Below are positions 22,940-30,357 of a stretch of 37,484 nt of DNA, piece by piece. Positions within the stretch are counted from its first letter, which is position 1. Every line of letters begins with the position of its first letter. The notes beneath the pieces were generated by a model. That model ran no database searches. It saw only the letters and a list, made by a program, of their open reading frames with translations, and was not told the origin of the DNA. The stretch comes from an uncultured bacterium (GTDB lineage Bacteria > Patescibacteriota > Minisyncoccia > Phycocordibacterales > UBA9973): contig CAISUD010000003.1 of NCBI GenBank assembly GCA_903888625.1, positions 1-37,484 of the forward strand, given 5' to 3'. Made by a program: the position numbers and the translations under genes.

Positions 22940-24025
22940 ATGAAAAAAGAAGAAATAATTGAAGAAAATGAGAATTTAGTTTTAAAGTCAATTACTGACC
23001 GAAGTGCAAGTAGGCCAGAAGTAGATTCATTAGTCGAAGGTCCAGTAATTACTATCAAAAAATCGTCAGTTTTTGTCGACCTATCGCCTTTCGGAACCGG
23101 TATTATTTATGGTAGAGAATTTATCAATGCTAAAGATATTATCAAAAAAATTAGTCTCGGTGACATCATCAAGGCTAAAGTTGTCGAAGTTGAAAATGAA
23201 GACGGTTACACAGAGCTTTCATTAAAAGAAGCCAAACAAGCTCTCATTTGGAGTGAAGCTGAAAAAGCTATCAAGGCCAAAACTGTGATGGATTTGGAAA
23301 TTAAAGAAGCCAACAAGGGTGGACTCATTTTAGAATGGAATGGCATCGCTGGATTCTTGCCAGCTTCCCAATTAAAATCTGATCACTATCCAAAAGTTGA
23401 AGATTCTGACAAAGATAAAATCTTAAAAGAATTGAAAAAATTAGTCGGTCAAAAAATTTCAGTCATGATAATTTCTACCTTACCTAAAGAAGGCAAATTA
23501 ATCTTCTCAGAAAAAGACAACAACCCAGAAGAAAAGAAAGAAATTTTGAGCAAATACAACGTTGGTGATGATTTGGATTGCACCGTGGCTGGGATCGTGG
23601 ACTTCGGAATTTTCTTGAAGCTTGAAGAAGGCTTAGAAGGCTTAGTCCACATTTCTGAACTCGATTGGGGTCTGGTTGAAGATCCACGCAGTATGTTTAA
23701 AATTGGAGATAAAATTAGAGCTAAAGTAATTGAAATCAAAGATGGCAAAATCTCCCTTTCTATCAAGGCTCTAAAAGAAAATCCTTGGACAGAATATGAA
23801 GGAAAACTTAAAAAAGGTGACATTATCAAAGGCGTCGTAATTAAATACAATAAACACGGTGCCCTTGTTTCTATCAAAGAAGGCGTAGCTGGACTTGTCC
23901 ATAATTCTACCTTTGGTGGAGAAATCAAACTTCGTGAAAAATTGGAACTTGGCAAAACTTACAATTTCCAAATCACTCTCTTTGAACCAAAAGACCACAA
24001 AATGACATTAATGCATTTAGAATAA
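22940..24025 (+). CDS. rpsA: Ribosomal protein S1-type protein with four S1 domains
   Basis: A 361-residue RNA-binding protein. Four OB-fold S1 domains lie at about 30-100, 115-195, 205-278 and 290-360. Domain 3 (LDCTVAGIVDFGIFLKLEEGLEGLVHISELDW) and domain 4 (IKGVVIKYNKHGALVSIKEGVAGLVHNS) are canonical; domains 1 and 2 are more diverged, as in S1 where they dock on the ribosome. S1 helps mRNAs without strong SD sites bind the 30S subunit, relevant given the many genes here without one. It is shorter than the six-domain E. coli form. The gene ends at a strong bidirectional terminator. Confidence 0.9.
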   Translation: MKKEEIIEENENLVLKSITDRSASRPEVDSLVEGPVITIKKSSVFVDLSPFGTGIIYGREFINAKDIIKKISLGDIIKAKVVEVENEDGYTELSLKEAKQALIWSEAEKAIKAKTVMDLEIKEANKGGLILEWNGIAGFLPASQLKSDHYPKVEDSDKDKILKELKKLVGQKISVMIISTLPKEGKLIFSEKDNNPEEKKEILSKYNVGDDLDCTVAGIVDFGIFLKLEEGLEGLVHISELDWGLVEDPRSMFKIGDKIRAKVIEIKDGKISLSIKALKENPWTEYEGKLKKGDIIKGVVIKYNKHGALVSIKEGVAGLVHNSTFGGEIKLREKLELGKTYNFQITLFEPKDHKMTLMHLE

Positions 24026-24042
24026 AATCCAAAAAACCTCAT

Positions 24043-24077
24043 AAAAAAGTGCGAAAGCCTTGCTTTCGCACTTTTTT
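24043..24077. terminator. Strong bidirectional terminator
   Basis: A perfect 15-bp stem (aaaaaagtgcgaaag/ctttcgcactttttt, 24043-24057/24063-24077) with a 5-nt loop, between convergent genes. Its core gcgaaagccttgctttcgc also occurs inside murE (32440-32458, one change). Confidence 0.93.
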
Positions 24078-24083
24078 AAATAT

Positions 24084-24815
24084 TTATTGAACCACAATAG
24101 TGCTAGAAAACATATCCATAGTTTTACCTTGTCCGTTAGTAGCAATTACATTCAAATTTGATGTTCCATTAGTTAATGTTTTGAATGTATATATTTCATA
24201 TCCAAAATTACCATTACTACCAGCAGGTACCATACTAGTATCATTGGTTTTATTAATTAATTGTAAAATTGAAGAATTATATTGTAGGGTATTTTGATAA
24301 CCTAAATCCTCTGGATTACCAACCTTAATAATAATCGTCTGTCCTTTTGCAACCGTAAAACTTTTTCCAGTATCTTGAGTTGTTAATTTTAATATTGAAA
24401 CTGGTAAATTTATAACATCAGAATCAATTTTAATATCAGTTAATTCAATTCCTTTCCCAATCATACAAACACTATTCACAGACTTTTCTTTATATTTTAT
24501 TAATACAGGAAGACTATCTTTCTTAAATTCACTAGATAGATTGGTGGGTTCAAGTCTTTGACCATTCGATAATTCTATCTCATAACCACAACCATCCACT
24601 CCAGTTAAATTTATAATTTTTGCTTTTTGGTACCCAGCTGGTACATTTTTAATATCATTCTGAAGCTCTTTTACTGGATTACTTTTTTCAATATCCCCGA
24701 AAGGTAAAATACTAGTACTAGAATGCTTACCTAAATAATAAGCACCACCTAAAGCCAAAACAACGATAATTGCTATTAAAATTCCTACTCCTGCAAAACC
24801 TTTATTATTTTTCAT
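24084..24815 (-). CDS. Pilin-like N-terminus membrane protein A
   Basis: A 243-residue protein beginning KNNKGFAGVGILIAIIVVLALGGAYYLGK: a short basic leader, Gly-Phe, then a 20-residue hydrophobic helix, reminiscent of type IV prepilins but without the usual Glu at position 5. The rest is a secreted beta-rich region with two cysteines (DGCGYE, NSVCMIG), ending in an Ig-like segment (GKSFTVAKGQTIIIKVGNPEDLGYQ...GTSNLNVIATNGQGK). The N-terminus is nearly that of the next gene; the rest differs. I infer a surface protein, perhaps a pseudopilin or simply anchored. Confidence 0.7.
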   Translation of the reverse strand: MKNNKGFAGVGILIAIIVVLALGGAYYLGKHSSTSILPFGDIEKSNPVKELQNDIKNVPAGYQKAKIINLTGVDGCGYEIELSNGQRLEPTNLSSEFKKDSLPVLIKYKEKSVNSVCMIGKGIELTDIKIDSDVINLPVSILKLTTQDTGKSFTVAKGQTIIIKVGNPEDLGYQNTLQYNSSILQLINKTNDTSMVPAGSNGNFGYEIYTFKTLTNGTSNLNVIATNGQGKTMDMFSSTIVVQ

Positions 24816-24861
24816 ATTTCTTAAATTAATTAATAATAATTTTAATTAAACATAAAACTAT

Positions 24862-25749
24862 TTAATGAAGGCAAACTCCAAAAAGATGCTCATGAATAGT
24901 TGATGCTCCAGCAAAAGGATAATCTTTTTGATTAGTCATAGTTGGTCCATTATATCCAGAAGCATTAATACTAGTTGCTAATAAAGAACTAGCAGGCAAT
25001 GACCAAGTTTGAATTCCACCAGAAGTACCAACAAGATTCATAGTACCAAAAAGCTCTTGGGAGATTGTTTCTGTTCCAGTAGAAGTACTATAAATTTTAA
25101 CTGAAGTTAAACCAGATGATGTTGCTGAAAAATTTCCACCACAACCTGAAAAAGAAATTAAATTTGGAACTAGCATATTTTGGTTAGATATCAAACTATC
25201 TACAGTATCGTCTAAATTCGAATTAAATTCTGATTGTCTATTTTTACATTCGTTGTATTGAACTCCACCATTACTTGAATTATCTCTATAAACTCCGCAA
25301 TCAACATATCTTAAAGTAAAAGTAGTAAAGATAGTGCTTCCTTGAATACCAAAAGTTTTATAAGTATATGTATAATAAAAACTTCCTGCGGTTCCATCAC
25401 TTGTAGTAGTCACACAATAATCTCTTTTGTTAATAGTTTTAATTATTGTATCACCCATCTCTGTATGTGAAAGTTTACATGAATATGCTTCTCCAGAATC
25501 TTTAATTACTGGAGGCCAGCCACTTTGAGCTGTGATGTATGGCGTTGGTAAAGTTGTCGAAACTGGATTATTATTTACTGGAATATTTTGTACTGGCACG
25601 TTTTGTTGAATAGGATTGTTCACTCCTTCATTTTGTGGCAAAACATTATTGTTTGAACTCTTGCCAAAATAATATGCCCCGCCGATCGCTAATAAAACTA
25701 CGATTATGATTAATACTCCTATCAAACCAAAACCTTTATTATTTTTCAT
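24862..25749 (-). CDS. Pilin-like N-terminus membrane protein B
   Basis: A 295-residue protein starting KNNKGFGLIGVLIIIVVLLAIGGAYYFGK, a close match to the neighbouring protein A, followed by an Asn/Pro/Val linker (about 38-65) and a secreted region with about six cysteines (YSCKL, DYCVT, DCGVY, NECKN, SGCGG, GVCLH), probably disulfide-bonded. I do not recognise the ectodomain. TACAAT (complement of 25756-25761, TGC extension) lies 6 nt before the ATG, just past the terminator of the upstream gene, so it begins a new transcript. Confidence 0.7.
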   Translation of the reverse strand: MKNNKGFGLIGVLIIIVVLLAIGGAYYFGKSSNNNVLPQNEGVNNPIQQNVPVQNIPVNNNPVSTTLPTPYITAQSGWPPVIKDSGEAYSCKLSHTEMGDTIIKTINKRDYCVTTTSDGTAGSFYYTYTYKTFGIQGSTIFTTFTLRYVDCGVYRDNSSNGGVQYNECKNRQSEFNSNLDDTVDSLISNQNMLVPNLISFSGCGGNFSATSSGLTSVKIYSTSTGTETISQELFGTMNLVGTSGGIQTWSLPASSLLATSINASGYNGPTMTNQKDYPFAGASTIHEHLFGVCLH

Positions 25750-25755
25750 ACTAAT

Positions 25756-25761
25756 ATTGTA
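25756..25761 (-). promoter_or_regulatory. Extended -10 of pilin-like protein B gene
   Basis: TGC-TACAAT, 6 nt before ATG 25749. The expected -35 falls inside the terminator hairpin and is poor. Confidence 0.45.
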
Positions 25762-25806
25762 GCATAAAAAAACGCCCTGAGTTTGCCGAAGGACGTTTTT
25801 TTATGC
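25762..25806 (-). terminator. Terminator after the wall-hydrolase gene
   Basis: 13-bp perfect stem gcataaaaaaacg/cgtttttttatgc (25762-25774/25794-25806) with an inner ccct/agg region and U-run. It overlaps the last codons of the upstream gene and its stop at 25801. Confidence 0.85.
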
Positions 25807-26439
25807 ATTCGAATCATTATTATTTGAGGTAGCTAAATCATTATCTCCAATATCATTCATTATTTTCATTACTTGATCAGAATAGTTTTTCACAATGGAA
25901 GGAGGATTATACTCTTGAAGAATTTCTTTAGTTGTATGTCCCAAATAGTGACTTGCCGTATTAGGATTTTTACCAGCCAAGTTCATGGCCACCGTCTTGA
26001 TAGCTTCTTCATCTGAAATAAAACCACTTTTACAAGAATGCCAACCGAAAAAGTTATGTTCAACACTAGTACACTTTTGTCTGCCTCCGGTAGATTCTCG
26101 AGCAGCAATTGCAGGTAAAAGACGGTAGTCTAAACCATATTGATCGGCAGCTTTAGCCATAGTTAGACCTGTACCAGCAAGAGGCATGTTTTTCTCTGCG
26201 AAATAAGCATCAATAGCATCGGCCTCGGCTTGTATGGTTTTAGCTTTCTCATCATCCGCTTGGTTAAGAGCGAGTAATGACAGAGCTCCAGTATTTTGTT
26301 TTTGTGATAATACAGATTGAGAAGCCAAAGTTATACCATTATTAAGGTCTGTTGGAATGTTTCCAAAAGGCATTAACATTGTCACAATAGGTAAAACGAG
26401 GAATGACTGACTAAACCGTATTAATTTTTTTTTATTCAT
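25801..26439 (-). CDS. Glucosaminidase-type peptidoglycan hydrolase
   Basis: A 212-residue secreted protein with an N-terminal signal or anchor (KKKLIRFSQSFLVLPIVTMLMPFG) and a C-terminal lysozyme-like domain: ADQYGLDYRLLPAIAARESTGG, where the Glu is the likely catalytic acid, then HNFFGWHSCKSGFISDEEAIKTVAMNL, HYLGHTTKEILQEYNPPS and YSDQVMKIM. This is the endo-beta-N-acetylglucosaminidase pattern used to trim cell-wall glycan. Cysteines in KCTSVEH and SCKSG may be bonded. I use ATG 26439; a TTG-started extension to 26487 does not look like a signal peptide and falls in the structured leader. Confidence 0.85.
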   Translation of the reverse strand: MNKKKLIRFSQSFLVLPIVTMLMPFGNIPTDLNNGITLASQSVLSQKQNTGALSLLALNQADDEKAKTIQAEADAIDAYFAEKNMPLAGTGLTMAKAADQYGLDYRLLPAIAARESTGGRQKCTSVEHNFFGWHSCKSGFISDEEAIKTVAMNLAGKNPNTASHYLGHTTKEILQEYNPPSIVKNYSDQVMKIMNDIGDNDLATSNNNDSNA

Positions 26440-26536
26440 ATTTTGACGGTTTAGCTCCGCCAACTCCGAGACCAATTTAAGCCTCAACAGAAACGACCCT
26501 TGTTTAATAAGCTAAAAGCCACTAAAGAAGGATCTA
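26440..26536 (-). promoter_or_regulatory. Possible structured leader of the wall-hydrolase gene
   Basis: About 95 nt between the predicted transcription start and the ATG, with conserved-looking GC-richer blocks (ggtctcggagttggcggag and aaccgtca). Wall hydrolases are often preceded by riboswitches, but I cannot fit a known class. Confidence 0.25.
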
Positions 26537-26541
26537 CCTAT

Positions 26542-26570
26542 ATACTAGCATTTTAGTAAACAAAAGTCAA
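26542..26570 (-). promoter_or_regulatory. Promoter of the wall-hydrolase gene
   Basis: TTGACT (complement of 26565-26570), 17-bp spacer, TAGTAT (complement of 26542-26547). Confidence 0.55.
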
Positions 26571-26604
26571 TAGTTATGAAACAATTTTAGTATATGTCAA
26601 ATTG

Positions 26605-26632
26605 AAAATATCCTTTAAAATAAGGATATTTT
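26605..26632 (-). terminator. Possible terminator after murC
   Basis: 11-bp stem aaaatatcctt/aaggatatttt with a 6-nt loop, about 40 bp beyond the murC stop. The stem is AT-rich and the U-run short, so it is a weak terminator at best. Confidence 0.4.
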
Positions 26633-26673
26633 ATACCCTACCCATTGACAAATAAGGCTAAAATAGCGATAAT

Positions 26674-27927
26674 TTAGCTAAAGTGGAAAACTTTATCGAC
26701 AATCTTGTAGGCTTCCCCGGCTCCCATTGTCACCAAGATGTCATCTTTTCCAAAAATTTGACCCCTCAAATACTCTTCGGCTAGTTCAAAATCTGGAAAA
26801 GCTATCGCTTTGTCATCATTTTCACAGATAGCCTCCGCCAACTTCTGACTTGAGACACTTTCATCTTTATCCTCACGGGCAAAATAGATTGGTAAAAGGA
26901 TAATTTTGTCGGCTCCATGGAAACATTTGGTAAAATCGTTAAATAGTGCCTTGGTCCTTGAATAAAGGTGTGGTTGAAAAAGAATAGTAATCTTCTTTTC
27001 CCCGATTGGGTAGAGCTCTCGAAGAGCCTCGATACTTGCCCGAACTTCGGTCGGATGGTGAGCATAATCGTCATAAATAATAGTGCCTGCCTCTGTTATT
27101 CCTCTTTTTTCAAGTCTACGCCAAGTACCTTCAAAGTTCATAAGTGATTTTTTGGTAATCTCTTCATCAATGCCTAAAATTTCAGCTATAGCCATAGCTA
27201 ATGCTGCATTTTGACGATTGTGTTCGCCTGGAATAGAAAGTTTTGGAACCTTGTCTAAATATTTTTTGTAATCCGAAACCTTAATCTCACTTTGCTCTAA
27301 AAATTTATCAAAAGCACTTTTTATCTCGGCTAAGTCTTTGTAATAATCTAAGTGATCTGCCTCAATATTTGTAATGCCTCCGATGTATGGATGGAGGTGT
27401 AACATGTGCCGATTGTATTCATCCGCTTCGACGACCAAGTATTCACTATTGCCCTTTCTAAAATTAGAACCAAACTTTTTGACAAATGATCCGACGATGA
27501 CGGTGGGGTCGAGTCCAGCATCTATTAAAATATCCGCTACCATGGCTGTCGTCGTCGTCTTGCCGTGGGTACCTGAAATAGCAATCGTCTTGTAACCTTC
27601 GGCAAAGACTCCAAGGGCTTCCGCATAACTTAGTACTGGTTTGCCAGTAGCTTTAGCACTTTCTAAAATTTCTGGACCTCTATTTAGCCAAGCATCAGAA
27701 TAAACATACGCGTCCGCCGTAGCCTCGGCGAAGGCAGGCAAATCTGCCTTCATAAAAACTTCAATTCCTGCCTCTCGAAGTGAATCCAATGTTTTCCCTT
27801 CATCATCATTCACCCCAGAAACTTCCATCCCGCGACTCTTGGCCAATTTCGCCAAAGCCGAAATCCCAATCCCCCCGATTCCGATGAAGTATACCTTTTT
27901 AATTTTTGATAAATCTATGTTTTGCAT
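26674..27927 (-). CDS. murC: UDP-N-acetylmuramate--L-alanine ligase
   Basis: A 417-residue ATP-dependent ligase adding L-Ala to UDP-MurNAc, the first peptide step of wall precursor synthesis. It has the N-terminal nucleotide-sugar-binding motif FIGIGGIGISALA (14-26), the ATP loop SGTHGKTTT (118-126), EADEYNRHML, the family signature TNIEADHLDYY, and YDDYAHHPTEV. Residues 62-73 (DLPAFAEATADA) are a translated palindromic repeat inserted between two strands of domain 1. It overlaps the upstream phosphatase-like gene by 13 bp and ends the mur operon. Confidence 0.96.
   Translation of the reverse strand: MQNIDLSKIKKVYFIGIGGIGISALAKLAKSRGMEVSGVNDDEGKTLDSLREAGIEVFMKADLPAFAEATADAYVYSDAWLNRGPEILESAKATGKPVLSYAEALGVFAEGYKTIAISGTHGKTTTTAMVADILIDAGLDPTVIVGSFVKKFGSNFRKGNSEYLVVEADEYNRHMLHLHPYIGGITNIEADHLDYYKDLAEIKSAFDKFLEQSEIKVSDYKKYLDKVPKLSIPGEHNRQNAALAMAIAEILGIDEEITKKSLMNFEGTWRRLEKRGITEAGTIIYDDYAHHPTEVRASIEALRELYPIGEKKITILFQPHLYSRTKALFNDFTKCFHGADKIILLPIYFAREDKDESVSSQKLAEAICENDDKAIAFPDFELAEEYLRGQIFGKDDILVTMGAGEAYKIVDKVFHFS
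27713..27750. repeat. Palindromic repeat within murC
   Basis: Two adjoining hairpins: cgccg/cggcg (27715-27719/27726-27730) and aaggcag/ctgcctt (27731-27737/27744-27750). Read in frame as an FAEATADA-type peptide. GC content is higher than the surrounding gene. Confidence 0.7.
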
Positions 27928-28343
27928 GAGTTTATTAATTCTAACACTTTTTCTTTTATACTTTCAATTACATCTTTTGCTATTTTACTACCAAAATAAT
28001 CTGGGTTAATTATTTCCCAGTATTCGTATTTATAATTATTCAACCATAATGGAATATATTCCTTATCGGCCATTACCACTATTTTGTCTACACTCTTTAA
28101 ATATTCTTCTTTTAACTCATCACAACGTTCATTTGAAATATCAATTCCTTGTTTCATTAACTCATTAATAGTTACGTTCATTCCCTTTACAGAAGAAATC
28201 AATATCCCTTGTCTACCCTTAGCCTCTACTCGTGTTCCATAACTATATGCAATCGAACCATCTTTTGCTAATTTGTTATATATGGCTTTAGCTATTTGGC
28301 TTCTTAAAATATTCCCATTGCAAATAAAAACAACTTTTTTCAT
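27915..28343 (-). CDS. Low-molecular-weight phosphotyrosine phosphatase-like protein
   Basis: A 142-residue protein starting KKVVFICNGNILRSQIAKAIY. The phosphate-binding loop C-x5-R is present (Cys8, Arg14, Ser15), with Leu replacing the usual second Cys. A general-acid Asp is likely in NPDYFG near residue 118. Members dephosphorylate phosphotyrosine proteins, or reduce arsenate in a related branch. It overlaps the HAD gene by 4 bp and murC by 13 bp, so it is translated with them. A role in envelope regulation is possible, but the substrate is unknown. Confidence 0.8.
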   Translation of the reverse strand: MKKVVFICNGNILRSQIAKAIYNKLAKDGSIAYSYGTRVEAKGRQGILISSVKGMNVTINELMKQGIDISNERCDELKEEYLKSVDKIVVMADKEYIPLWLNNYKYEYWEIINPDYFGSKIAKDVIESIKEKVLELINSCKT

Positions 28344-28945
28344 AAATTTATTTCTAACTTTTTTAATTCTTCCTTCGATTGTTCGTTATTTATATATAAT
28401 ATTGGAATATACCCTATCTTGTCAGCACCTACTAGTGATGATTTAGAATCATCTATAAAAACTAATTCATTCATATCGACTCCGAGTTTTTTTACTAAAA
28501 TTTCAAAAATTTCAGGTTGTGGCTTTTGACATCCAACTTCAGAAGAATTGATTAAAACATCAAAATATTTTATCGTACCTTCATCTATCATTTGTTGTCG
28601 CAACTTAATATAATTATTACTTAATAAACCAATTTTATATCCTTTGCTTTTTAATTGTTTAATTATCTGAATTAGTTCCAAATTAATTTCCCTTGTTTCC
28701 ATATTTTCCTTCATCATCTCATGAATAGAAGATATCTGAATATCAGAAGCATTAAATTTTCTTGCAACAAGTTCGTAAACTTCTTCATAGCTATTTTTAC
28801 CAGTATTACATAAATAATTTAATGACATGTATTCTTTTAACCAATCTTGCAAAGAAACCCCTAAAAAATCAGAAATTTTTTTCATTAAATCTCTGTCTGT
28901 TATTTCGATAACTCCTCCATAGTCAAACGCAATTGCTTTTATCAT
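28340..28945 (-). CDS. HAD-superfamily hydrolase
   Basis: A 201-residue haloacid-dehalogenase-like protein of subfamily IA. Motif I is AFDYGGV with nucleophile Asp8; the usual Asp two residues later is Gly, as in YihX/epoxide-hydrolase-N-like members, so phosphatase activity is uncertain. Motif II is LLSNN, motif III CQKPQPEIF with the conserved Lys, motif IV FIDDSKSSLVGADKIGY. A helical cap lies at about 15-90. It sits between murD and the phosphatase-like gene with a 3-bp gap and a 4-bp overlap. Confidence 0.85.
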   Translation of the reverse strand: MIKAIAFDYGGVIEITDRDLMKKISDFLGVSLQDWLKEYMSLNYLCNTGKNSYEEVYELVARKFNASDIQISSIHEMMKENMETREINLELIQIIKQLKSKGYKIGLLSNNYIKLRQQMIDEGTIKYFDVLINSSEVGCQKPQPEIFEILVKKLGVDMNELVFIDDSKSSLVGADKIGYIPILYINNEQSKEELKKLEINL

Positions 28946-28948
28946 GTT

Positions 28949-30355
28949 TTATTTTAATCCTTTAATTATTTTCATAAACAAATCGTTACGTTCATACTCA
29001 TTATTAAACATTCCAAAAGAGGCAAAGGCAGGAGAAAAGAGGATAATATCTCCGCGTACGGCAAGACCTAACGCATTTTTTACAATTTCTTTTAAATCCT
29101 TGCCTATCTTGTTGGTAACTTTCAATTTATAATTTTTAATTAAATAATCTGTCCCAGTCCCTGGAATCAAAGAAACTGCTTTACAATTTTTATTTACTTC
29201 TTTCACAAAATTAGTTAAATCAAGCTTTTTGTCTGCTCCACCACAAATCAACACTAAATTATTTCTTTTCAACAGGCCTTGCCTGTTTATAACAGGCAAG
29301 GCCTGTTTATTTAAGGCTTTAATTCCAGCAATAGTTGCCTCTGGTGTGGTAGCATTATTATCATTATAAATTTTTATTCCTTTATAATTTCGTAAATATT
29401 GCAAGCGTCCCTCCACTCCGCCAAATCCACCTACTGCCTTTTTAATTTTCTCTATGGGTATTTTAAATTGTTTTGCCACTTCAACTGCATAAGCCAAATT
29501 TTGTCTTTGGTGTTCTCCCGGAACGACAAACTTAAAATCAGCCACACTCTTTTTATCAGGTAAAATAATCTTACCATTAAGAACCTCACCCTTACCCTCT
29601 CCTTTTAAAGTAGAGGGAGAATTTTGAATTAATTTTTTTACATCTTTACTAGTAATCAAAACATCTCCAGCTTTTTGGTTTTTGAAAATCAGAGCTTTGT
29701 CATTAAAATAATCTTCCATACTATTTTTATAGTAATTCATATGGTCCGGCATCAAATTTGTAAAAACAGAAATATGCGGTGAAATTTTTGCTTCACCAAA
29801 CCCTTGTAATTGCCAAGAATCTAACTCACAAACTAAAATATCTCCAGCTTTTACTTTTTTCAAAAGTGGTAAAGTGGCTACTCCTCGAATATTTCCACCA
29901 AGATAAACTTTCTTTTTTAAAAATTTTTCATTTGCTTTCAAGATTTCGTAAATCAGCATTGTCGTCATCGATTTTCCACGCGTACCTGTAACTCCAACAA
30001 CTATTGTTTTTGGTGCAGATTTAATAAAAAGAGATACATCCATTTCAATATTAGCTCCTGTTTTTTGGGCTTCTTCTATATAAATAGAATCTAATGGGAC
30101 TCCAGCCATTTTCATAATAATATCCCTATTACGAAAATCTTCTAATTTGTGTTTACCAATTGTAAATTTAATATTTTTAAATTTAGCGAGGGCATCCAAT
30201 GAACTTGCCAATTGTTCTTTTGATTTCAGATCAGTCACAATTAAATCTGCCCCACATTCTGCTAAAAATTTTGTATAACCCAACCCCCGCCCCAAAATCC
30301 CCAAGCCCATTACTGTAATTTTCTTCCCCTTAAATTGTTGTTTATAATTTTGCAT
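28949..30355 (-). CDS. murD: UDP-N-acetylmuramoylalanine--D-glutamate ligase
   Basis: A 468-residue Mur ligase adding D-Glu to the growing stem peptide. Domain 1 has ITVMGLGILGRGLGYTKFLAECGAD, the ATP loop reads GVTGTRGKSMTT, LMPDHMNYYKN marks the central domain, and YNDNNATTPEAT plus LICGGADKKLDL mark the C-terminal domain. It carries two in-frame palindromic repeats: 29582-29617 (NSPSTLKGEGKGEV) and 29271-29307 (NKQALPVINRQGLL). The ATG at 30355 is chosen because gaggtgat lies about 5 nt upstream; the longer form from 30382 would overlap the previous gene. Confidence 0.95.
   Translation of the reverse strand: MQNYKQQFKGKKITVMGLGILGRGLGYTKFLAECGADLIVTDLKSKEQLASSLDALAKFKNIKFTIGKHKLEDFRNRDIIMKMAGVPLDSIYIEEAQKTGANIEMDVSLFIKSAPKTIVVGVTGTRGKSMTTMLIYEILKANEKFLKKKVYLGGNIRGVATLPLLKKVKAGDILVCELDSWQLQGFGEAKISPHISVFTNLMPDHMNYYKNSMEDYFNDKALIFKNQKAGDVLITSKDVKKLIQNSPSTLKGEGKGEVLNGKIILPDKKSVADFKFVVPGEHQRQNLAYAVEVAKQFKIPIEKIKKAVGGFGGVEGRLQYLRNYKGIKIYNDNNATTPEATIAGIKALNKQALPVINRQGLLKRNNLVLICGGADKKLDLTNFVKEVNKNCKAVSLIPGTGTDYLIKNYKLKVTNKIGKDLKEIVKNALGLAVRGDIILFSPAFASFGMFNNEYERNDLFMKIIKGLK
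29271..29307. repeat. 37-bp perfect palindrome within murD
   Basis: 17-bp arms (aacaggccttgcctgtt and complement) with a 3-nt loop. Despite the strong hairpin the reading frame is open through it. Confidence 0.9.
29582..29617. repeat. Palindromic repeat family 2, copy 4, within murD
   Basis: aacctcacccttaccctctc then cttttaaagtagaggg; near-identical to the intergenic copy at 12624-12660, here translated in frame. Confidence 0.75.
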
Positions 30356-30357
30356 AT

